From Coriaria nepalensis (lineage: Eukaryota > Streptophyta > Magnoliopsida > Cucurbitales > Coriariaceae), in contig CP114496.1 of NCBI GenBank assembly GCA_027186245.1, positions 2,983,501-3,047,500 on the forward strand: DNA of 64,000 nt, written 5' to 3'. Below are positions 37,908 through 50,329 of this stretch, piece after piece (position 1 is the stretch's first letter; every line of letters begins with the position of its first letter). The notes under the pieces were generated by a model. It saw nothing but the letters and a program-made list of their open reading frames with translations, searched no databases and was not told where the DNA came from. The translations under genes were made by a program, and so were the position numbers.

Positions 37908-39400
37908 TGTTAGGAAACATAGTTATACAAATAAAAGATAAACACAGCGGAAGAAATATTAAAAATTTTATTCGGATCACATCTTAGCATGCATAGTTTT
38001 TAGATCGATCATAAACATTATATAGCATATAACTTTTTACAGAAAGTATAGTAAATCTCATCAAATTAAATTAAGATTAAGGAGGAAAAATACATTATCT
38101 TCTTGATTAGAACTCTTATTACGGTTAACTTTCTACTTAAGGTGTCAACTCATGAGACGATAAATTCGGGGAAAAGAAAAGGAAAAGACTATTTTCTTTC
38201 TATGAATTTTGGCCAAGAGATGCTTATAAGACTTTTTTTATTTCAGCCAAGGTGTATTTAGAGACACAACTAGGTTATAGTTTTTTAATCACATTAGGTT
38301 TCCTAGTTGTTTTAAAACTTTTATCACCTTAAATTATATTTTATTTTAAAACTCTTAAAAGACAAAATTGGGTTAAACTCATCCTTATATGATCGGTCAC
38401 TATAATGAGTATAACCCATTGATACTTAATCAATAATTTGATTAATTTTGCCTACAAAAATCTAATTAATAATCTGATCTATTAACTCTTTAACGCCTGA
38501 TTATTAACATGAATATTTACTACACTTTTATTATTAAATAAAAGGCTATATGTAACTTATTGATTTTTAATTAAAATAATATCACACTTAGTTATACTAG
38601 CAGAGACATTAAATTAATAAATAAATATTTACTATTTTACATTTATAGTCAACTATAAGTCAAATTACTATTTTACTCTTAAAATGGTTTTGATCTTTTT
38701 TTTTTATTCTCTGACGAAACTTTAACTGAATTACTAAGAACCTTATGTGTGTGACCGATTACGTTCTACATAACGACGGCAAGAAGATTTCAAAAATATC
38801 TTTATGATTTTATTTTATTCCAAATTAAATTTATTTAATTTAAAACAACATTTTAAATTAAATAGTTGACTTAATCATCTCATGATTAAATAACTTTAAA
38901 CCTCCAAGTCAAGATTGACTTCTAGCAAAATATTAAAACTACATGAGAGATGAGAAGTATCATCTTCCGAAAGAACCTATTTCTAACCATCATATAATTA
39001 CAATAACAATATTTTCATCTTGCCAATATTTCTACTCGTCTTAAGGTATGTTTAACTGCTAAACCCTAATAGACAAATCATATGGACCATTATATCTTTA
39101 TTGAACATTGACAATGGATTTGCATATACTCCTTGCAAACCATACTATTTTGCAAAGATTTTTTGTTCAATAAAATATATAATTGATATGACCTTATTCC
39201 AAATATGGAAGCAATAAATTCTCTCTTAAGCACTTATAATCTTTTTCGTACAACACATCATACTCAACGGTTCACTTCGTGTTCACTCATAAATATGGCT
39301 AATAAGAAAGATATCAAAATATAAAATCCGATACTTAAATAAATCATAATATTTCAAGTCGAAAAATCATATGTAAAATAGTTTATTTTTTGTTAGCGCA
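37908..39400 (-). mobile_element. Ty1/copia-type LTR, solo, reverse orientation
   Basis: Read on the minus strand this aligns along most of its length with the plus-strand LTR at 50904-52141. The shared landmarks are the ACTATGCATGCTA segment near the 3' end, an AACTAGGAAACCTAATGTGAT segment, and a GAATTTATTGCTTCC-like segment near the 5' end. The 3' terminus is CTATGTTTCCTAACA (position 37908 on the plus strand). The 5' end is uncertain (39370-39402) and no matching target duplication was found. No internal coding region is attached. It is longer than its relative owing to an indel near 38490-38700. Confidence 0.85.
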
Positions 39401-39825
39401 AGTCTCTCATTTCCATTGTCAAAGCATGGCAGAAGTGAGTATTAGTTTATCTTTATTAGAAAAATATATTTGTGTTTTAAGTATTAATACATATTTTAAC
39501 AATGTGTAATATGTCCTTTTACAATAACTTCTAGTTCATAATTGTACGTGTTATTAGATAAGTGCATTGCCATTCTCCTCTAATCCTAATTTGACCTTAA
39601 AAGTTTCTACCAAAGGATATTTGTATTTGTTATTTTCAGATATATTCATTTACTTCACAATTCAGGTTTCTTTTTTAGCCAAATTTCACAATTCAGTTGA
39701 ATACTTTAAAAAGGTCTTACACAGTACAATATATGTGTGTGTATACATATCAATCATCACCTAGTATGTGAAAATGTATATGCACATATACTTGTTATAA
39801 GTGGCGTCAAAAAAACTGATTGCAC

Positions 39826-42800
39826 TTATTGTCCGTTACTCTGAGGTGATGCAAGGCTGCTCTTCAATTTCTTTGCCGATGATGTGAAAAGCCTTCTAAC
39901 TGACTTTACGGGATCATCAACCTGCATAAATGAGAGTATGATGCGATAAAATTACTTGTTAACTTGAAGAGAAAAAATATGTAGGGGGCAATGGAAAAGT
40001 TATTCAATTTTGAAGATAACATAATCAAATAGTTTGTAAGCATTTGTGTGTTGGTGCATCGCACCATGGAGATTGAAGCAAAAAATGCTCTACAAAATTA
40101 AGAGCGCCGATAGAAAGGGAAAAAATAAAATAAGAGTAATTCTTTCCCCAATTAGTTAAATATGGTTTCCGTGCATTGCTAGAAGACAGTCTATATCCCT
40201 ACCACATGCCCAAAGAAATTCCCCTATCACCGGCTGAAAGAATAATATTTCTTTGATGTGGTGGTTCTTCGCCCTAAGAATATCATTTGGTTCTCAAAAG
40301 GGTCTAGGATGGTGTCTAGGTACGCCAATATATTCATTTCACCATTAGGTCATAAAATGACATATAATACAGGTAATTGTATTGTTTCCACCGCAGAACA
40401 GAGTTTGAACAGACCTTAATTATGGAGGCAGATGGAGGATTTTTTGGTGAAGATGATGAACACCCTTTCTCGCGGTGTAAAGCAGAGTGTGTTTGTTTCC
40501 ATCCAGGTGCCACATTGCCTGTTGATGCAATCCAGGGGCAAAAATGTTTGTGCTGCCTGATTGGGTCAAACTCTACAGCTTTATCTGATGGGCCTTGCTT
40601 TGTATGATTTTCTGCCAAAGAGAGAAAATAAATAAACAAATACAAACTGAGGTCGTAAGGCAATCAACCTACTTTATGAACTGATAATTTATTAACATTG
40701 GATACCATAGAGATGCTAAGGGTGATGGAAAGAATAAAAACATACACATACTTTAGTTAGGCAATACTTCATAATGAATCTAACATACACATACTTTAGT
40801 TAGGCAATACTACATAAAACCAATTGATAGCGCTTTTTAATAAATCTAACATAAGAACGAATTTATCACTAGAGAAAATTTTGTGTGCATCACTCCCAGT
40901 TTCCAACTACAACGATTGAAATATCCTAATGACTTAGGCTCCATTTAGATTGCTATTTAACCAGAGTTTTGTTAAAATGATGCTTCAGTTAACTGAATGG
41001 TAGAATGGAAATTTGAGAAAAAGTAAACTTTTTGCAAAATTGTTTTTGGCTTTATTTTTTAAACTGAATAATGTGAAATTAAATTACTAAAAAGGATAAC
41101 AAAGTAGGAGAGATAAAGGGTATATTTGAAATTAAATATAAATACAAATTAAAAGGTAAAAGAAAGTTAAATGTCAATTACATTTAAAATAAAAAATAAA
41201 AGATTTTGCCCAAAACCCATTGGGTTTGCTATTTCCAGAGTGTTGTTTTCAGAGAGAGCCCAAAACTGGCTGTCTCGGCCAAAATAGCAAAACCAAGCCT
41301 TAGCTAATTCAACATGGGGGCTTTCAGCAACAAGGAATGAATAGTTAAAGCAGGAGTTTCACTAAATATGTTCGTCAAAGATGCAATGAGATATGTTGGG
41401 ATGTTTCCATTTCAACATACTAACTGATAGGATAAAAAAAAAACAAAACTAATATCAATAACCAATTGAAATTGCAATTCCTTTTTTCTACATTGTTCAA
41501 AGAGGGCGAAAAGATTACCTTTACTTAATGGAATTCCTTTTTCCGGTGCCTGCAATAAACTGTAATTGTCAAATATTTCAATGAATGTTAATTTATAGTC
41601 ATCTGGTGTTGTAATAAGAGTTTCTGACCTGAGAGCTACAAGGATCTAGCTGGACCGAAATGTGGGGTCCAGCATTTCCTGAGTTTTCACACCACTCATT
41701 ATTATCTGCTAAACTTTGATGGACATTGGGAGTGCTCTCTATTAATATTTCTGTGATAACACCAGACTCGGGGGTAGATCCTTGAACAGTGGCATTTGTT
41801 CTTTCCACTGATATGTGACTGTCATTCTCTTTTACAACAGTATCACCTTTTCCACAACTGTTCTGGCTTAAAGAAGAGAACTGCTCATTGATTGCAGTAG
41901 TATTACATTGATACTCATCTATTTTGTTCTGTGATATGCTCAAGTCTCCAGTCTGGGTGATTAGTTCACCAGGAGTACTTTCTGCATGGTATCTCTTCTC
42001 CAGACAGCCTTTATCCTGGGAATCACCTTGCACTTTTTCTTGGTCACTATAGATTCGATCTATAAATTCCAAATCTCGGGAAAGTCTAACTCTTAAACTT
42101 CGGCCAATTATAGGCAAGGAAATAGCTGCCTTAAAATTCTGCCTTGTTGGTGGAGGGCCCCCAGCGATTGTCAAATTTAGATTTGACGATCTCTCTGATG
42201 TTGCACCATCTAAGGCAGTATCGATGTGATTTCCACTGTTTGAATTATGATCACCGTTCACATCTGTGTACCCAGCTAACCTTAATACCTCCACAGGTCT
42301 AGGAACCACAGAGAAAGCCCATAATCCAACACTGGCCCCACAAAGACGGCAATCTAGAACAACAGAATTGGGATCGGCCAGCAGTCCACTGTATGTCTCA
42401 ACATTTCTTTCTTCCATGTTCTCAGTAGTACTGGAAGGGCTCAGACTGACACTAGTCCGACCTTTAGTGATGAAATGAGAGGAACCCAAAATGTTGGCAC
42501 GATTAACAGACTGAGCGTTGGAGTAAACCACATACGGTAGTGAACGAGGTTCCCATCCACAGAGGCTTATTAGCTTATTTGCCTGAAAAATTCTCAAAAT
42601 TTTAACTAATTTCATTTGACAACCAAAAACTAGGGGAAAAGACTTGTTAATATAGCTTAGGAAGATGATACTGATTGATCTATTACATTACAGCTATTGT
42701 AGTGTGGGCCTATTTTGTAAACTGAGGTGTGGAAACGATAGAAGCAACATAAAACAATAACCCTCCAAAAGTGCAGTTGAGACAAATTGCAAAATAATAT

Positions 42801-45800
42801 TAGGACTATTAACAAATGGACTATCTGTCCCATTTCAAATAGACAAAGACAGATCTACAAAGTACAAACTGCTAGACAAAGACTCTTTTGGCATGGTAGA
42901 GTTGTGTGGATTTGGCAATGGACAGAGAAATTCTGGAACTACCTTAGTCACTATAATATTAACATCGAAGTCACAGAGGTGACAGAGAAGTTTCCAGTCA
43001 AGCGTGAAATTTAAGGTTCATAGAAGAATTATAGCTGGGAAAGAAAATAAAACACCCTTTGCTGCACATGCCCTCCTCTAATATAGAATACTGGAAGCTT
43101 CTAGCAAAACAGAGCCAAACCTGATAGTACAATTTAGCTCTATCTGATTCATGTTCATTTCTGAGATTGTCAGGATCAGAATTGTTGGCATGGCCATAAT
43201 CAAATTCATGCAAAGATTCAAGAAACTGCTCCAGCTGGGTGTTACTAATGCGTTCAATAGTTGATGATGAAATCACAGGAAGAGCCAGAAGATGTGCTAG
43301 CGCTAAAGAGCGTTCTCTAAATTTAGCAACTAAAGCTGGAGCTGGTGTAGGTGGAAACTGTGCTAGTGTTTCATCACAGGCATTGTCAATCCAGGGACAG
43401 AGTAACTTGTGTCCATTATCCAACTTTAAGCTAAATACTAATCCTGCCTTCTCAACTGACACAATGCAACGGGAAAAAAAATTCTTAGATACAGATATAT
43501 CAACTATGTATTTTTGCACTATTAATTCACAAAGGTCATGTAACTAAGAAAGAAGCTTGACTTGCCTTGCTGCTGATTCCAAGATGATGGCGTAGTGAAA
43601 AGGAGGCGGGCCCCACATGCCTCACAGGCTATCATATCCATTCCCACATTGATCCAACCTCTTCTAGCACAGTTTACAGCACTTGCTACCTAATAGGCTT
43701 GGGACGTGTTATAAAACTAAATAGCATCCAGATAGACTTAAATGTTTGTAATAGTATTAGATAAGAGAAAAGAAAGAAGCATCCAAATTAGAGAGAATTC
43801 ATCAAAGTTTTTATTTTAAAAAATGAATTATAGCAATAATTACAAGCTATCATCATCATCTTATACACAGTAACAAGATTACTTTTTTTTATATATATTA
43901 TATTTCCATTTCAAATCTATCTATGTGTAACATTTTTTCCCTTTCTATTGAATTATTCTTCTCAATTCTTCTTCAGTAGAACTCAAAATTTAAGGCTGGA
44001 GACATACCAAATTCATCAATGTTTCTATATTTTTCATTTCCTTTCTAACGAGTAAAATAATTTGTTGATATGACACAGCATAATCCTTATATGAATAATT
44101 CTAGTACTACAAATGATTGGAACCCCAAAAGATTCACTCAATAAGAGCGTGGTTAAACCCATGCAACTTCTTGAGTCATGCCCAAGCTTAAACTTGAGGT
44201 AAGAAAAAGTTTGACTTGTTTAAAAGATCCCAGATTGGAATGTATAGAAGACTGTAAGTTCTAACTAATTATGTTTGTACAAGGGTTTATTCTACCTGCC
44301 CAATCTTTTATATAAGCTAGTAAATTACTCTCTTCAAGTGATCACATATATAATGTTAGAATATATGATATATTTACAATACTCTATTATTAAAGTGATT
44401 TACATAGAGTTGTTTTATTCTACCAAAGCATTTTTATGGTCGTAATCTGTTTGAATAACCAAATAGATAGTTCTATAACAGTTCCTACATCGCATAACAA
44501 AAATTATAATCAAGTTGACAAATTCTAACATAATATCTGATATGTTGAATAATCATATTGAGCTCGGTTAAACTAAATAAATCAAACTTCATGAACAATT
44601 TATTCTTTCAAGTAAATGTGAAGGTGCTAGAATTTTCAATGTTCCTTCCATCATATATGCCTGCTAGAGACATGTAGAAGAAATTTATATCCAACATGAA
44701 TAAAGATCCCGGACCTATATGCTGTTATTGAATGTGACATAGCATACAATGCATGTTAAATGTCTTACAGTCTCAGGTACTGAAAAGGTAAGTATTCAAT
44801 ACTTGAACACCCCAGAACACATGCTGGACCGGTGTACTAGCCCATATGTGCCTTGCAGTACTTTGTCCAAATTTCAGATAGACATCATAGAATCAAATTT
44901 CGATAAACCTGAAAACAATTACTTTCAAATGCCTAATGGGTAATTCGAATTCTTACAAAATGAATAGTTACAAATTTCTTCGGCAGAGAACTGGATGTCA
45001 GAAAATTCGACACCCCTCACAGGCCCCTTACATTTATTAAGACCAAACTGAAATATATGATAGATATTAGGACCAGAGTGAAAAGACTCAACCACCTTGC
45101 TCCACCTTTAAAAAATTCATTTCTTTTTACCGGCATTCAGGTGTTCATACGGTTTTTGGCTCTTAAATACTGGAAACAGACCCAACAGTCCTAGCTCTCT
45201 CTCTTTAAGGGAGCATTAAGCTCTCTGGAAAGTATGTCCCCATTAGAACCTGATCAAGCTTTGTTTTGTATCATTAATTTGTCCATGTTTACAGTGAGAG
45301 TAACCAACTTGTTGACTTTGCTAACCATAATGTTGGTTATAACCATCTAACTGTAAATTCTTCTTCTATGCTTCCTATTTCTTCCTAGAGGCTTGTAAGA
45401 GGAATAGCTTGATATCCCCTGCATTAGATTGTAAATTCTAGCTAAATTCAACAATCAAACAGGCAGTTCAATATAACGTGAGACCTGTGGTTAATAACAA
45501 TTGATGGCTTCAAGAAGATATCGATGATCTGAAATTGTCAACTATCATGAATACAAAATTTTAATCTCCATAACTACTGAGCAGCCATTTGCAGTTTGAG
45601 CTTGAGTTGGAGAAATTGAACATAGCCTCAATTTAGAATATAACCAGGAGACAGAAAATAATGAAAACACAAGGAGGTAATATAATCAAAAATAGAAACA
45701 TGCGTAATAGAAAGTAGAAGTTTCTAAGGATAGAAGTCAAGAATAGGACCTTAGGTTTAGCAAACCACGTCATGGACTTGAATGTGGCTAGTCTTCTCAT

Positions 45801-47532
45801 AAGATCTCCACGCTCCCATGGCCGGCACATTGGAGCATCAGAGGATCCAGAAGAAGCCGAAGAATTCCTCAATGCCTCAGCAACCTCACTTCTTGACTTT
45901 GGTTCTACTAATGCTAAAGCAAATGATGGATGCTGACGTTTTTGACCTTTTGACAACTGTAGACCAAATGAGCTAAAGAATGGAAATCATGATTAGATTA
46001 AAAAGGTGGAAGAACGGATAGAAAAAGTAATTACTGGATAAGTACAGATAACAACTTAAATCTTTAGATAACAGGAGTAATTACAATCTGTACAACATCC
46101 AAGAATATCATAGCTATCAGCATTATTAAAAATAACATGAACAAGTCGGATGGTGAAACATTAGCATAATGAGCTAAACAAATCAAAACTATATTGATAA
46201 GAAATAAACTGCAAATTTTCTACTGATGCAATTAGGGGTGAGCAAAAAAAAAAACCCATACCGACCAAAACCGATAATTTTCAGTCGGTTTCGGTCGATT
46301 GATTTAATTAAATTTCCATTTCGGTCAGTGCACCAACTGAAACAGTTTCATTTAAATCGGTTGTAGGTTTCAGTCGGTTTCCGTGCACCGACTGAAATAC
46401 CAATTTTTTTTATTCTTTTTTTTTATTTATATAATTATAATTTTTACCCTAGCCCCAAATTAGGCCCAACCCCCAATTTGTATATGTAAACTCTACAAGC
46501 TCCAGAACTATTATTTAAGTAAAATAATTTACAAATTGATGTGATAAGTGGATTGTTTCCTACATTTAGTGCCAAAAATCATTTGACTTGTATTATGCTC
46601 ACTTGGATGATATTGAGTTGATAGATTATGAATCTATGATATATTTGAATATTATTTTGATTATGATATTAAGGTAAAATGACATTTTTAGTCATTATAA
46701 TGCCAAATTCTCTTCAAAAATATATTAAATGAAGGTAAGTCTACAAAATAAATTATTAAATAATATAAAAATTACATACATCATAATACTAATATATGCT
46801 CATCAATTATATATATCATAATACAATTAAGTAGAAATGAAAAAAAAAAAAAACTGGTGTGAAAAACCAAAAAATCGACCGGTTTCAACCTAAACCGACT
46901 GGTCTAATACCCGTTCGGTTTCGGTCCGTTTTTATGGGCAAATCAGTGAAAATCCGAGTTGGTTGTGGTTTCGGTTCTGTTTTACCGAAAACTGAATTTT
47001 GCTCAACCCTATTTGCAGAGTATTGTTAGAGCCGAAATCACATATTATAGACTAAAACAGAGGAAAACCCATAAGAATTCACAGTTTCTAATTATCAGTG
47101 CACATAGTAATTGAATATAATACAAAATATGGTAATAATTGATGGAAAAATGAGAAACTAATTACCGGAAGAAAAAAAAAAAAGAAAAGTAGGATTCCGA
47201 AAAGAGAAAATTTTAAGGAGGCTGTTTGGAGAGAAAAATGAACCAATAACCGAATTAATCCCTGGCATTTTAGCCCTTCAAATTCTCTAAACATACTAAA
47301 CCTAAGAGACGTAATAATTTGTAGTATCATCGTCCCAATCTACGCTTTTCTTTTCCATGGAACCAAGCAGAAAATGAGAAAGAAGAATCGCAGAAAAGAG
47401 AACAAAGGATAAGAAAAATAACCTAGACGAGGAGGAAGAAGGGGTGGAGGAATTTAAGGGCGGGCTGGATTTGGGATCGTGGAAGAGCTTGTCCATGATT
47501 GCATGGAACCTCTTTTCTGGATCTTCTGCCAT
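39826..47532 (-). CDS. C3HC zinc-finger protein of the ZC3HC1/NIPA family (MEM1/ILP1-like)
   Basis: Exons (high to low): 47423-47532, 45750-45972, 43566-43689, 43121-43455, 41629-42582, 41519-41549, 40415-40611, 39826-39921; 2,070 nt, 689 aa, phases consistent throughout. The first C3HC module uses C118, C133, C136, H168 and C172 (CEACGARLLF then NGHKLLCPW). A second, degenerate module is split: C342/C345 (LDCRLCGASVGLW) and, after a long Ser/Thr/Asn-rich spacer, H613/C617 (QHKHFCPW) plus GWKQTHSAL. The family includes human ZC3HC1, a nuclear-basket protein, and Arabidopsis MEM1 (linked to DNA demethylation) and ILP1; the length fits MEM1 better. The intron after exon 3 starts GC (AAG then GCAAGT). 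Introns 1 and 6 carry MITEs. Which paralogue it is remains uncertain. Confidence 0.93.
40937..41299. mobile_element. Tourist-type (PIF/Harbinger) MITE in intron 6 of the C3HC gene
   Basis: The left end GGCTCCATTTAGATTGC and reversed right end GGCTTGGTTTTGC are imperfect terminal inverted repeats of the GGC(T/C)..GTTTGG type. Both ends are bordered by TTA (40934-40936 and 41300-41302), the diagnostic 3-bp target duplication. It is 363 bp with no coding capacity. Confidence 0.8.
43560..43570 (-). other. Non-canonical GC 5' splice site
   Basis: On the minus strand exon 3 of the C3HC gene ends ...CAGCAAG and the intron starts GCAAGT. Only this border gives the phase needed to enter exon 4 at GTT-GAG-AAG (first base from exon 3), and the remaining positions fit the strong consensus typical of GC-AG introns. 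Confidence 0.8.
46233..47011. mobile_element. hAT-like MITE in intron 1 of the C3HC gene
   Basis: The ends TAGGGGTGAGCAAAA and, reversed, TAGGGTTGAGCAAAA are terminal inverted repeats with one mismatch. Subterminal CCGACCAAAACCGA / TCGGTTTCGG words recur on both sides (46258-46400 and 46870-46990). The 8-bp flanks GATGCAAT and TTTGCAGA share only the TGCA core, so the target duplication is decayed. No transposase. Confidence 0.78.
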
Positions 47533-48900
47533 CGAGCGCTCTGTGTTCGTGATTTCTTAAGAACTTGAGAACGAGCTTGGGGCCCTGGCTCTAAACCCTT
47601 TCCTTTTTGCTTTATTATAATGCTGCCACTCTTGCTCAATCCAGTGGCGGTTTTATATTGGGAAAGAAAATTCATAATAAATAAAGAAAATATTAATTTT
47701 ATATTTAATGTTTTTTTAAAAAAATTAAAATTAAAAAATTAAATATATCATATAATTTAATAATATTATATATATAAATATATAGAAATACACTTATTTT
47801 TTAAAAATAAATATCATTGAAGTCATAATATTTTAAAAAACATTAATTTAATAACTTAAAATTTATATTTATAAAGTAAAATTACATAAATTTTTATTTA
47901 AATTTAATTTTATGAGAGTCAAAATTTAAATATTAGAAAAATTGTGGGGTCAATTATCCCCATTACCCCAACTTGCTGACTCAATTATATCACTTTAATA
48001 TTTTAGTTTTAAAATATTAAATAATTAAATAAAATATTTTAAAAAACTAAGAATCTAAAATAATATATAAAAAAATTTCATAATTATTATAAAAATAAAA
48101 AAGTCAAAATAAACTTAACCCTTTAATTATTATTAGATTTGAAAAATCCTCTTAAATTTGTTGTGCTTAATATAAAATTCTCGCATAAAAGTAATATTTT
48201 ATATGCTCACATATTTTTTAAATTAATTTTTTATCTCATACTTATTATATTTTTTATTTTTTATCCCAAAATTTTATTTTTATATTCTTTAATTCAGTTG
48301 ATTATGTTAAATTATTTTTTTCATCAATCCACCTATTCACCATCACCACCAACCCCTCGACGCCACCACAAAAAGTATTTTTATTTTTATTTGTAAATTT
48401 AATTTTTATATTTTCAAACTCACTTTTAATTATTATTATTATTATAATTTATTCACCTCTTAAATAACATCATCCACATTCATTCGCTGCCACCGTCATC
48501 CTTCTTCACCGTAAAATAATTCTCTCTAAAAAAAAAGAAATAAAATTGGATTTTGTATGATATGATGAGGACTCGGCGAGAGAGAAAGAGGGTTATTTTC
48601 TGATGAAGAAATGTGGCAATGGAGGAAAGCAAAGGAGGTTGTGTTAGGGATAACTAAATGAAAAAAATTAAAGTAGGATAAAAATATAAAATAAAAGTTA
48701 AGAGTATGAAAATATGTCAAAATTATAATTTGAAATTGTTTCCGCGAGAACGATTAAAAGCGGTAATGATGAAGGGATTGGTGGAGGTGTTAATGAAGGA
48801 GTAGATTTATGAAAAATATTTAAACTAATTAAGTGGTTAAAAAGTGTAAGAATAATATTTTGAGTTAAAATATAAAATATGAGGAATATGACATTAAGAA
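47533..48900. other. Upstream of the C3HC gene; AT-rich, no gene seen
   Basis: The first 100 bases are probably promoter and leader. A CAGTGGCGG phrase at 47642 and a GGGGTCAATTATCCCCATTA phrase at 47945 look like ends of a transposon relic of about 330 bp. 47970-48900 is nearly all A and T with short Ser/Phe-like frames that are composition artefacts. Confidence 0.4.
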
Positions 48901-50030
48901 AGAGTTTAAAAAGACATATTGATAGGTACTTGTGATGAGGGACGATAATTGAAGTATATTTCTATTTTTATTAATATTTGGAGTGTTTTGGTTGATATTA
49001 GAATTTTTATTTTTAATTATATTTGAATAAATGAGTCTTAATTATTAGGGTTTCTTAGGGTATTAATTGTGTCTATTTATATCCTTTAAATAACATTTTG
49101 TGGTTTATTGTCCGCAGCTTTTGAATAATAATAAAAAAAAGTATCTTCTCTAGTGGATTCCAGAGGTCAGTGAATTCATGTGGTTTATCACATCTATTCG
49201 AGCTTAATCAACCAAACACCCGTCCGTGTGTATTTATGAACATGAATTAATTTTCCTCTCCTTTTGTGCTTTTGTCTTGTGTCAGGTGGTATGAGAGCCA
49301 CTTAATGATCATTTTGATGTCCTAGAACTAAGGATGCAAGGGATTCATGTAGTTAATGTATGAAAATGAAGACTTTTCTTGACTAGTTGAATAAGGTAGA
49401 GAGTTTTTTTCAAATAATAAAGATTAGTGAAGAACTCAAAAGTCGCACTAGTTGACTTCAAACTGAGGGGAGGAGCCAGAGCTTGGTGGCAAAGTCTATT
49501 AGATGAAAGCTACAGGTTAAGACAATCTAAGGTAAGAGATTGGGTTATGATGATAGAATTGTTGCAACAACGATTCATTCCCAAGAATTACATGTACATG
49601 TTGAATATGTTTATTCTTGATAAACAAGAGAAGTTGATTTATCGTAGGAAGATATTTTAGGCCAAATGTCGAGTAAATCAAGGTGTTTGTAGCATAATCA
49701 TAAACAGTTGTAGTTGTGAGAATCTAGTCGTAAAGAAACTAATAGATAATCTGAAACCACCAATGGAACCACACCTAATTCCTTTTCATATTAGTTGAAA
49801 TAAAAAATGACCATCTATTTAGGTAACTTGGATTTGTAAAGTACCTCTATTTATCATAAAAATTTATAAATGTGAGGTCATTTGTGATGTTGTTGAGATG
49901 GATGCATGTCATATTCTATTGGGTAAAGTATGGTAGTTTGATATAGATACCATATATCAGGGTAGAGATAATACCTATATATCTCATTGGGAAGGTATAA
50001 ATTTGAAAGTTGTTCCATGAGAAAGTATGC
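48900..50030 (+). mobile_element. Ty3/gypsy relic: LTR end, primer-binding site, gag and protease fragments
   Basis: 48900-49284 has the A/T- and pyrimidine-rich look of an LTR end. At 49286 GGTGGTATGAGAGCC resembles the primer-binding site copied from initiator tRNA-Met (usually TGGTATCAGAGCC). The open frame 49427-49660 matches gypsy gag (LVDFKLRGGARAWW, then LLQQRFIPKNY). 49871-50020 matches the gypsy protease end: C..DVVEMDACHILLGKVW, then FDIDTIYQGRDNTY. In between are stops, and reverse transcriptase and integrase are absent. The 5' limit is uncertain. Confidence 0.75.
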
Positions 50031-50039
50031 CCAAAACTT

Positions 50040-50325
50040 TTAAAGTATGGTGTCACATGATTTGATATATTTGAAGATCCAACCGTTAGATCATTTTGAA
50101 ATTTTTAGAATAAGTAGATACGATGATTTCCTAGAAAACAATAAATGGATAATAGATCAAATATATGAGGTGGCAGAAACGGATGGCATAAGTTGCACTA
50201 TTGTTGCTATAGTGCTAAGATAGAATCCCGATGTGCGACGACATGGAATTTGCTATATTTGAAGATCCAACCATTGAATTATTTTGAAATTTTCATAACT
50301 GGTAGATTAGATAAATTCCCAGAAG
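50040..50325. repeat. Two diverged direct repeats of about 55 bp
   Basis: TATATTTGAAGATCCAACCG at 50065 and TATATTTGAAGATCCAACCA at 50251 are followed by similar ATTTTGAAATTTT stretches. They sit between the gypsy protease fragment and the copia RNase H fragment. Confidence 0.7.
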
Positions 50326-50329
50326 AAAT

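Noticed and set aside
40377..40607. Plus-strand 76-codon frame with many Cys
   Set aside because: Antisense shadow of C3HC gene exon 7.
43239..43547. Plus-strand 102-codon frame
   Set aside because: Antisense shadow of C3HC gene exon 4.
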